A stretch of 64,000 nucleotides of DNA from positions 1 to 64,000 of the forward strand of contig NW_025064892.1 in the NCBI RefSeq assembly GCF_019112545.1, written 5' to 3'. Under the pieces are notes generated by a model. That model saw nothing but the letters and a program-made list of their open reading frames with translations, did no database searches and was not told the origin of the DNA. Position numbers and translations under genes: made by a program. The DNA comes from Guyanagaster necrorhizus. Its lineage: Eukaryota > Basidiomycota > Agaricomycetes > Agaricales > Physalacriaceae. The stretch's first letter is position 1; each line of letters begins with the position of its first letter. Below, one piece after another: positions 55,494 through 64,000 of the stretch.

Positions 55494-57450
55494 ATGGCTG
55501 ACCTCTATCCCCCAAGGCACTACTCCCAGCCTAACACTATGCTATACCCTTCACAGCTCATCGACGACCATGACGACCACGACCTCCCTGACCCTGCCGC
55601 CAGTGGCGACCAAAAGTCCCAGCACCAGACACCCAAAAATGAGTCCAAGCCCCAGGCCACCTTTCTCACAAAACTCTACGCGTATGTCCGCCCAACTTGG
55701 TCGCGAGCGCCGTGCTGACCACTGTCCAGCCTCTTAGAGCGTCCGGAGAACCAGCATATGATACGCTGGGACCCACAAGGCGAACACATTATCGTCGAGC
55801 GACCTGAACAGCTTGCTCTCCATGTCCTTCCCAGCATATATCGCCAATCACGATTCGCTTCGTTCTCCCGCCAACTAAATGTAATTTCACATCCTGTCTA
55901 CGTCTCGAGCGATGCACCAATCTATCTCCCTTCTAGATCTACGGCTTCATGCGAAAGGTCAACCTGAGGAACGTCGACCCTGCAATCGACGATCCGGATG
56001 CAAGCACTTGGTGTATGGTTCTTCTCCTCGTTTTATTGCTGTTGTGCTCAATCTTGCCTAGCTCACCCAACCTTGAATCGCCATTCTCCTCCTGAAGTAG
56101 TCGCAAACTTCAAGCGCCGTGTCCCGCCTCGCCTCCCGAAACCTCGCAAACGTGATACCCAGGAATCTCTTAGTATACCCCCGCCTCGCTCAGCCATTGG
56201 CATGGGCCCCGTTCCTTTGTCCGTACCGCAATCCCACAAAGCTGGTCTCATGGGCCGTGCTCGTGGCTTTTCCGCACCAGGTTCTTATACACCTCTCTCG
56301 CAAAACGGTGCAGCCCCCGCTCCCAGCGGCTGGAACAGTCAAAACAACTACCGGTCTGCCCTGCCGCCTCTCACTGTTCCTCCAGACCCGCCGACTCATA
56401 TTTCGCAAAGTGGCATGTATAACCACGCTCCTTCGCACCACCCTGGCCACCACTCTCTCAGTCCGGCCGCCGACGAGCCCCCGTTTGCCTACGGAAATAC
56501 CAATCCATACCCGTCTTCGTATCAGGAACCGCAAAACGGCAACTGGTTCCCCCCTGTCAACAATGGGAGTTCATCTCACAACGGCAGCCTGTCATCACTG
56601 CTTAACCCAAGTAGCAATGGAGGTTACTCCCGTCCGACGCCAACGATTAACACCTCGTATTCGTCACCTTTCTCTTCTATGCCGATGCAAACAGAGCACT
56701 CTGCTTCGTCCCTTTCTCCGGATAGTCACAGCCGTCCCACGACCGGATACTCAATGTCTTCAGTTTCTTCAATGCCTTACCAAGATGAATACCATTCCAA
56801 TTCTCGTCCCAGCTCAAGCCACCATCACAACCGACCAATGACTCCTCCTCGTCCTACTTCCTCCTCAAAATCTCCCTATGGACCTTCCAACTCCCTTAGC
56901 ATCCGCCGAGCCCGACGTCATAGCCAGGCGTTGAGTCCATACCCGAGTCCCATGTACGATCACCCATCGGAGCACCAGCGTCCGTCGACGTCCCCACAAC
57001 CGAGCAACGACCACCACCCCCACCATTCCCACTCACATCACAGTCCTGCCGGCGGCAACGTCCCCCGTGTCCGGAGCATGATCCAACTTCCGTCGGTTCT
57101 TCCATCGGTTGACCATTATTCCTTCAGTCCCCAGTCAGAGTTTGCCTACTCGAGTCCGATGAATGACTATAGACCGTCCACATCTGGGGGACGTCCCTCG
57201 ACAAGCACGTCCTCCATCTCGGCTGCTTCTCACACGTCGAGTTCCCAGGCAAACACGCCTCCTGTCACGGATGGATTCGGGAGTGAGACAGATATCAACC
57301 GATGTAAGTCGTTTAGCTTGTCAAGCCCATCCATGTCACACCTTTGTTGATGAATTTCCGAAATACTCAGACTCACCGGATTTTGGATTCGTACAGATGA
57401 ATGAACACTTGACCGGGCCTGGTGCTGGTGCTTTTACCAAGGAGATCTAG
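55494..57450 (+). CDS. HSF-type DNA-binding transcription factor
   Basis: Exons 55494-55681, 55730-55880, 55937-56012, 56062-57303 and 57371-57450 give 578 residues. Residues ~55-160 form an HSF-type winged helix: TFLTKLYALLERPENQHMIR, WDPQGEHIIVERPEQLALHV, then the recognition helix RFASFSRQLNIYGFMRKVN, and FKRRVPPRLPK at the end. The rest (about 400 residues) is disordered, rich in Ser, Pro, His, Tyr and Asn. I see no leucine-zipper trimerisation region like that of Hsf1, so it is nearer to fungal Sfl1/Mga1-like factors than to the heat-shock regulator itself. Targets are unknown. Confidence 0.88.
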
Positions 57451-59959
57451 ACGCGTCTTCCACCTCCTAGACGTTGGGAGTGATGCTACTTTTTTTTTTT
57501 TACGACTGATTCTGCCCAGACGAAATTTCTATTATTACTGATCACGACTCCCATCTCATACAGTTTGTCGTCCCCCACTTGTCTTGTTGTTTTTGCTTTG
57601 CTGTCGTGGACTTTTATTTTTAAAGATCGTCCTTCACTCTGTGTGCGTGTTGTGTGTTGTATCTCGTTCTCATGTGTAGTACCCTTCATATTTTTGACCT
57701 TGTCACTGTATATCTTGACTCGGGTGGATATACCCTAGCATACGTATTTTCATTGCGGAAATGAACTGTTTCAATACAATGCATTGCACGGAGGTTTTGG
57801 GAATGAGGGGTGGTCCGAGAGAGCCTTATTGAGCGATCCCCTTCCTCGGGGCCATCACACTGCAGGGAAGACTCCGAAAGCTATTCATAGCGTGGTGACT
57901 GGACCCAAGATGGACTTTGCAGAGTTACAGCAGGGCAGGTGCCCCAGGATATGAAGGTTCCGCATACGCAGCGATCACGGGCAAAGATTCCCAAGCTGTT
58001 TTGACATGGGATATGTTACCAGCTGTTGGAAGCAATTGCGGCTGATTGCATGATTGATGGTGTCATATGTAGGGTAGGGGGTGGGGGGGTGGTTATAGGT
58101 ATCTTTGCAGATTGGATAACGGACTCTCGGCCAGTAAGGAATCTGATGCAATGGATTTATTTTTGAAGGGTAGTCTCCGAATCGTTCCCGCAATGTCCGA
58201 AGTGTTCATCATATGGACGTGTTTGCTCATGTCGATCTGGCAGGCAGTTGCGCGAAATTTTTTTAGCCCCCTTCATGTTTGCGATCTCCTTAGCGTGCTC
58301 TCTCTCTCTCTCCTTAATATCGCTATATGATCAATCTTAGACTTGAATGTTCAACCTCAAGCCGCGAAACGAGAAATATCAGATTATCCATATATGATCC
58401 TCCCCAATCGATCAGAAGCTAAGGATTTTCGAAATTTGTTATTCCTAAATGCTCTCCGATTCCCCGCATGTTCGCATCCGTGAACCGTATGTGTTTAGGG
58501 AAAGTGTTCAAGGGAGGATAGTTGTTTCGGACGTTGTAGGGGGGGAGGGATAATACTGTTTGACGTGAATTTGTTGTGCTGTTACAATCTGGCGATGGGG
58601 GGGATCAATTAACGTTGATTCGATGCGATTGGCTCCCCCCAATAGTAGGTTTAGGGTGGGAACTAAAGATACAAAGAGGTACTAGTTACTCAAGGACCAG
58701 AATCAGAGCAAAACATTGTTGTTGATCAGCTACCTGCGCAAGGGGAAGAGCACGAAGAAGGACGATTAGAGGGTGCTATCTTCTTCGCGACCCTGTTCCC
58801 ACCTACGAGTCGATCAACGTCCGAATGGCTTGGCACGAAATCTGCCGCTCGTGTCATCATCGCGTTCTGTGTGGCCACAGATATCTAGGTTTTTTTTTTC
58901 TTTTTTTTTTTTCGTTTTCTTTTTTTGTGTTTGGGACTATGTACTTTGTTGATATGTTCAATTGAAATTGTATTTCTGTCGTTTGTACGCCGGAACGTCA
59001 GCTTCCCGGCTACGGTTATCAGCCCGAGAGAGAGCAACGGCCTGGGTGAAATACTTGCCAAGGTTGAAATTGCAAGCCAGAGGCCGTTCATGAATAAATA
59101 TATCACTACCAGTCCCCGTTGCGATCATCGAGCCCGGCTATCTTTGCCACTTAAGTCGTTATCCAAATCGGGACATAAAGAAACAAATAAATACGAATTT
59201 GAAAACCCTGATGCGCGATCTTCTGCGGGAATCTTCTGATCGGCTCTCGTGGTGTTAACCCCGGATGGACAGCTGGTCCGTTGTTTTGGTTCGGCTTCGG
59301 GGCGGCGAGAGTGTGGCCTGCTGTGGTGAAGGCTAACGGGGACGCATTGGAGAGCGAGACTGTAATGGGGGAGGGTGGGCCCCACAATTACGGGTATTCA
59401 AGTTGCTCGGAATTGAGAAGGCGGCGTCGAGGCCCAGGGATTGATGCACCTCGCTTATGGATCCGGGGCCTGCGATTGCGATTACATTTACAAACGATCG
59501 TCGTAGAAGCGAGGGAAGCCACACCGGCGTACAACCAGCCCCTTGCCTGTCCACCTACGTACAACCTTATTTTAACCCAACTTTATTTAAGCACTTTTAC
59601 AGTAACCTGCCATTTACGATTACTGTGTAGCTATCCATACGTATTCCTGTTAATGAACGGATCCAGACCACGTCCTATCTGCGGTGAATACCCGCCCCGT
59701 CCAGCCCAGCCCACACCGTCGTCAGCTCAACAAGATTGCTTTTTTAATTTTATTCCGTAGATCCATCCCTATATAATAATAATAACCATAGCGATTGAAA
59801 AACAAAGCCAAGGTCAACCGCAACACGGCGTAACACCATCAGAACATACATAGAACATGAAATGCTCTAAACAAAGATATTAACGAGTGTAGTATGCATG
59901 TCCAAGTGATGACAGAGTACATAGGAGAAAACAGAAACGTTGAATGTACAAGTGTCCAT
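57451..59959. other. 2.5-kb intergenic tract, convergent 3' ends
   Basis: It holds long T runs near 57488 and 58890-58920, a ct repeat near 58300, and g-runs near 58080 and 58550. Open frames such as 59281-59760 are not supported by motifs. No gene or transposon end is recognised. Confidence 0.5.
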
Positions 59960-61307
59960 TTAATCGTTCAAGTAACTAATACCTGTTGCATCCATCCTAA
60001 ACGGCGACTCTGCCATCTCATCAGCATCAACGTCGTCACTCCTCAGTCCGCCTTCCACATCGCCTCTTGGAGATAGGAAAGCAACTCGCTCCTCCGAATC
60101 CGCTTGCCGAATCGCCGGAATGTCATCTTCCAGCTCTTCGTCAACTGCTCTGCGAGCAACATACGACAAATACACCAAAATCGCCACACAGAGTCCGATA
60201 CCGAGATACGTCCACATGTGTGCTACCGTATCCGAACTGGTGGTGTCCTTCTCTGCACCCTGATCAGCATATGATGATGGCGTCACATGATACTCCTTAA
60301 ACGAATGTATCGACGCGCCAACACTAGTGTGGATGATCACTTTAAATAGCGACAGAGCAGTGCAGATGGTGTAGGTACGAAGCGAGAGCGTGGGTGCGGC
60401 GGCAAGAAGGCAGTTCATCACATTGTAAGGGTATGGTGCTAGCCGAATAAGGAACAGGAGCTTGGGTCGCTTGTCTATCGCGCGAACGACGCGCTTCATT
60501 GTGCAAGCAGAGTCCAGCCAACGTGTGATCGTATCGTGGAGGAGAGAGCGAGAGACTGTGAATACAACCAGCGCACCTGCCAGGGCAGAAAAGTACGATA
60601 TCACTGCGCCTGTCCAAAGTCCAAACGTATACCCGGAAAGAATGATAAGAGTGGAATACAACGGGATCGGAGCTGCGCGTATTATCAGATGCCGGTGAAT
60701 TTCCGGTAAACGCACAACACAGGCTTACGGATTGTGGTTAAAAATATCAAAACGAAAAGGACGGCATGGCCATAATGTTCGTCAGCTTGTAGCCACCGCG
60801 ATAATTCATCCAGTGCTATTTTTTTTGTTTTTTTGTTTTTTGGTGCTTGAGTGACATGGAAGAGAGATCCAAGGCGAACGACTGACCTGAAAACACTTGT
60901 GTTTTATAGAGTGAGATAGCAAAGACGAAAGCAAGGCTCGTTATGCCATATAAAATGATTGGAACCCAAGGCTTCAGTAGATTTGCTATCCGGAGACCCC
61001 GGGGGCGAGTGTAATTGTTTGAATGGTGCATTGGCCTTGGACGCGTTGAGATAAGCGGGGGCGCTGGCTGTCGGCGAAAAGGCGAAGGAAGATTAGAAGC
61101 AGGAACGGCAGACTGCGGAGAGCTGTGGTCAGGAGAAGACGGCCGCTTCTCGTTGAGCTCTGACTGACCGTCCTGGGCGAAATGAAGATATCGAATGGGC
61201 GACTGGGACTGGCGATGGACAGGAGACGGGTCGGCAGATACTGGGTAAGCAAGGGAAGAGGTGGTAAGAAAAAGATTGGGGGCAGGTTGACGATGGGTAT
61301 TATCCAT
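59960..61307 (-). CDS. TVP38: TVP38/TMEM64 (VTT/SNARE-associated) Golgi membrane protein
   Basis: Exons 60887-61307, 60729-60815 and 59960-60672 give 406 residues. After a ~115-residue Pro/Ser-rich cytosolic part there is a first membrane span (WVPIILYGITSLAFVFAISL), then the VTT domain: LFVLIFLTTIPPIPLYSTLI, SGYTFGLWTGAVISYFSALA with the G...G pattern, LLFLIRLAPYPYNVMNCLLA, and a last span (YLGIGLCVAILVYLSYVA) before an acidic tail. TVP38 proteins sit in Golgi and related membranes, and VTT proteins can scramble lipids. The long N-terminus is common in basidiomycetes. The start at 61307 is the first ATG compatible with the domain. Confidence 0.9.
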
Positions 61308-61719
61308 GGAGACCAGTCCGTGGTAAGCAAGCCAGGTCAAGGGAGCTCTGGCAATATATACGTAGGCTAGCTGGCAGCTGTGTGTCGGGGTGGAGGGAAA
61401 CCTAAAGAATTTGCAGTGCTTTAGTGCCAGGCAACAGTCACGCGGAACATCACGCAATATTTCACCCCCTTTGGGTCGCTCCCGTCTATCAGCTGTCACT
61501 CGTCCTACTCGCCCCTCGACAGTACCAGTACGTTTAGCGGTGAGCCGACGCAAGGACTAATTATTCTTCTTTGAGGGGAGGTAAGCCTTCTCTCTTTCTC
61601 TCTGTCTCTCTCTCTTTCTCTCTATTTTTCTGAAATTACCAATGGTGAAATGATGTTCCGGTCCTGCACGTTCGTCGACTCCACCTCAATGGCACCTGAC
61701 TCATTCACTCTTTCCAGTC
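61308..61719. promoter_or_regulatory. Divergent promoter region, TVP38 / small mitochondrial gene, with CT repeat
   Basis: This contains a CT-rich microsatellite (61588-61624). A likely 5'-leader intron of the small downstream gene runs from GTAAGCC at 61581 to TTTCCAG at 61717, so the CT repeat would lie inside that intron. Confidence 0.5.
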
Positions 61720-62089
61720 ATGACTCTGAGGTCTCTCTTTGCTCGCAGGCCCCTCGCTGTCCGTCAGTACAGCACCCAGCGATCCCCCCATGCTCAGTGG
61801 TATGCAGACTTTGTCCCTGCAATGATCCCAATTGCTCTTCTAGGCTCAGCAGTATATCTCGTAAGTCCTTATCAGAGGCGCGAGTCCTATTTGTAGTCAT
61901 CCCTTAATTCAGGGCCTCCAACTCGTCCAGACCTCCCTTTCGCACGAAAAATTTCTCGACGATGCGAACCGACGCGTAAAGGAACTCGAGGCAGAGGTCG
62001 AGTCCCTTCACGCCGCTCGCCAACAATCCCAACAAGCATCTGTGTCTGAAACGCCATCTCAAGCGCCAACGCGCTGGCGTTTCTGGTAG
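61720..62089 (+). CDS. Small mitochondrial-type membrane protein with coiled coil
   Basis: Exons 61720-61860 and 61913-62089 give 105 residues. The N-terminus MTLRSLFARRPLAVRQYST is a textbook mitochondrial presequence (Arg, Ser, no acid). A membrane span follows (FVPAMIPIALLGSAVYLGLQ), then a charged helix, FLDDANRRVKELEAEVESLH, that should form a coiled coil, and a Gln/Ser-rich end WRFW. It probably sits in the inner membrane with the helix in the matrix or intermembrane space. No family is recognised, though the layout is like small MICOS or respiratory accessory proteins. Confidence 0.72.
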
Positions 62090-62204
62090 CCATCAGACCC
62101 CCCAGCTCATGTGATAGTCACACAAAACATAATATCTAATTAGAACACATACCAGGAATATACGCAAGGGAAACAAAAATAGATACCGCAGCATAGACGG
62201 GACC

Positions 62205-63604
62205 CTATAGTGTCACCGACAACGTCTTCGCTAGTGAATTCTTGTGCCGATCAAATAGCTTTGCAGAGCTGCGGATAGGCAGTCAAGACATGGATGATAT
62301 TCATTGCTGAGACAAACACCTACCTCAGGATCGCCGCCATGAGACCCGTAAATGTCTTCACTGGCTCTCGCCCACGTTTGAAATTGAATAAATCATATGC
62401 TACATAGGAATGAATGGTCAATGTCCACCACCAAATGCTCACCCTCTACTCACAGACGAAGATCAAATCCATTGCCAACTTGGCTCTCGTAATCTGCAGC
62501 CAATAATCCTGCTTCTGCAACCTCTCCAGCTCCTTCTCATCAATCTTCGATATTTTGGGTTTTGATTTCGCAGTAGCACCTGACATGGATTCCTTGTATA
62601 GACGCGACTCCACTACACTTATAATATCAGTGTTGTGAAACACGACAAGGGAGTAAAAAGCACCGACCTTCAGACTGCAATCCCCCAATCATCTGACGCT
62701 CCACCCCATTCTCGACCAGCCCCACCAACGTGGAAAGGAGCCAACACCAATCGGCAAATTTTCCAGCACGTTCCCCTGTGCGTTTGCCTAGAAGACCTAC
62801 AAGGGAAAGCGCATACATGTCGTCGGCGAACGCGTTCACAAGTTCAAGTAGTACTGGAGGCGGCGCATGCAGGACGGCATGCAGGAGTGGTCGGGAAGAC
62901 TTTGCATTCGAAGATGAAGCAGAGAAGGGAACAGGAGCTGAATTTTGGGTCATTATCGCCGTCAGCGGGGACAACCAGTTGAAGAGAAGGAGCATCTTTC
63001 TATGGCATAAGTCAGTTGTGATATTTAGGAAGTAGACACACGCCGTACATACCTTGAGAAAGAAAAGCCGGATACTGTGGACTCTAGGCGCTTGACAAGA
63101 CCTTGTTCCCATGGTGAGCGCGTCCTATTCCTCATTAATCTTCCTGTGAAAGATCTATGGAAATAGAGATACATCCGGATTGAGTACTGGATTAATTTCT
63201 GAAGGGACACAGTTAGGGAAGGCAATACAACCAAGCAGCGAATACCGTACAAATGCTTTGTCCCGACCATTGCTCGTTAGTACCATCTCCCTCCATATAT
63301 CTTCCCGCAAAATCCTCTTCTCGGCCTCCTTCATCTTGTCGCTGTCGTCGTCCACGTAGTCCATGTCCACCTCGGGCTTTCCGTCCTCTTGTTGTTTCTC
63401 CTCGGTCTTCTCAGTGTATATACTGTTTCCGTATATGTGGTGCGATGACGATGACACAGCGGACGTCCGTGGGGTGCGTGGTGGGTGGGAGGAGAGCGGA
63501 TTCATGGTGAACGATGCACTGGTATCATAGACGGACGAATAAAACTGGCCGTCGTCGTCGGTATCGTGTGAAGGTGAAGGTGAAGGGAAGGATATTGAAG
63601 ACAT
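62205..63604 (-). CDS. PEX11: Peroxisomal membrane protein PEX11
   Basis: PEX11 bends and elongates the peroxisome membrane before division. Exons 63251-63604, 63053-63198, 62668-62999, 62454-62612, 62324-62399 and 62205-62268 give 376 residues. An extra ~85-residue Ser-rich and acidic N-terminus precedes the domain. Family marks are SNGRDKAFKLIQYSIRMYLY with FHRSF, KRLESTVSGFSFSRKMLLLF (the amphipathic helix region), KFADWCWLLSTLVGLVENG, KQDYWLQITRAKLAMDLIFV and AYDLFNFKRGREPVKTFTGL. The C-terminal KLFDRHKNSL differs from the usual short tail but fits. The start is the only ATG before the domain. Confidence 0.9.
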
Positions 63605-63950
63605 GTTGATTGGATATGGATCGCTACCTCAGGCTTTGCAGCGGACGTCGACAGAGGGTAGCTTGAACGGCCAGTGACTACGTTGCGCGTGGTGGCGCCA
63701 GACCATGAAACTCGGGAATGGCACGTGCTGGCCAAATAGGAAACAACTCGAAACTGTAGCGCCTTGCGTCCCGTCGACAGAATAAAAATAAGGAAAACTG
63801 GCGAGCTGCAAGACGATTTCCACAAATATAACAAGCAACAATTTCGCCCTTGGAGCCCAGAAAGAAAATAAAAGCTGCCCTCGGTGGCAGAGGATGCTGC
63901 CAAATACCAACCAAACAAACGCGTCACACTTTCTTGTCGAGTCCACGATT
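63605..63950. promoter_or_regulatory. Divergent promoter region, PEX11 / gene at right edge
   Basis: About 345 bp between two divergent start codons. Minus-strand open frames here lack ATG starts and look like chance. Confidence 0.4.
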
Positions 63951-64000
63951 ATGGTGAACCCGGCTGGTCTGCGCTCTCCTCCAATGCCACGTTCCGAGGT
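63951..64000 (+). CDS. Possible gene start, cut by the window edge
   Basis: An ATG at 63951 opens a frame reading MVNPAGLRSPPMPRSE to the last base. It follows a plausible divergent promoter. With 16 codons visible nothing can be said of the product. Confidence 0.3.
   Translation, partial: MVNPAGLRSPPMPRSE

Overview
This 64-kb window comes from a filamentous basidiomycete, most likely an Agaricomycete. The genes are dense and cut by many introns of about 45-60 bp. Two of them encode DUF6593 proteins, a basidiomycete family. The window also holds a fungal AGC kinase of the nrc-2/Fpk type, a bZIP-DUF3425 regulator and a GH128 glucanase. I rebuilt gene models by reading splice sites; wherever I give an exon sum, it closes in frame from ATG to stop.

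Positions 1-8256 are transposon DNA. A fairly intact Ty3/gypsy element (integrase and chromodomain, polypurine tract, 492-bp 3' LTR) enters from the left edge. Between pol and its 3' LTR it carries an antisense gene for a charged coiled-coil protein with a double CxxC cysteine motif. The element ends inside a 5.0-kb block of much older retroelement debris (three LTR copies, gag pieces, a copia-type protease piece) that contains no CpG dinucleotide at all. CpG returns about 140 bp before the RPL29 start codon.

From 8.4 to 21.8 kb: RPL29, TFIIIC subunit 5 (tau95/Sfc1), a METTL14-type m6A methyltransferase subunit, sphinganine C4-hydroxylase (SUR2), a large RGG/Gln-rich protein and the tRNA-dihydrouridine synthase DUS3. 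From 24.7 to 39.5 kb: a secreted M28 aminopeptidase, mitochondrial uL11m, two DUF6593 proteins, an AhpD-like protein, a GH128 hydrolase, a two-RRM protein, a GPATCH11 homologue and a Ser-rich unknown. From 40.5 to 46.2 kb: bZIP-DUF3425, mitochondrial uS14m, a tiny membrane protein and an MFS transporter. From 49.8 to 64 kb: a small membrane protein, the AGC kinase, an HSF-type regulator, TVP38, a small mitochondrial-type protein, PEX11 and the start of a further gene. Two tracts, about 21.8-24.7 and 46.2-52.6 kb, are nearly gene-free.

Most genes are housekeeping functions (translation, Pol III transcription, RNA modification, peroxisome, lipid) and do not form one pathway. The points that stand out are the antisense transposon gene, the CpG-free block, four GC-AG introns, a series of micro-exons (9-23 nt) and a METTL14-like protein with DPPF in place of EPPL. 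I saw no tRNA, rRNA, CRISPR or plasmid-type feature.
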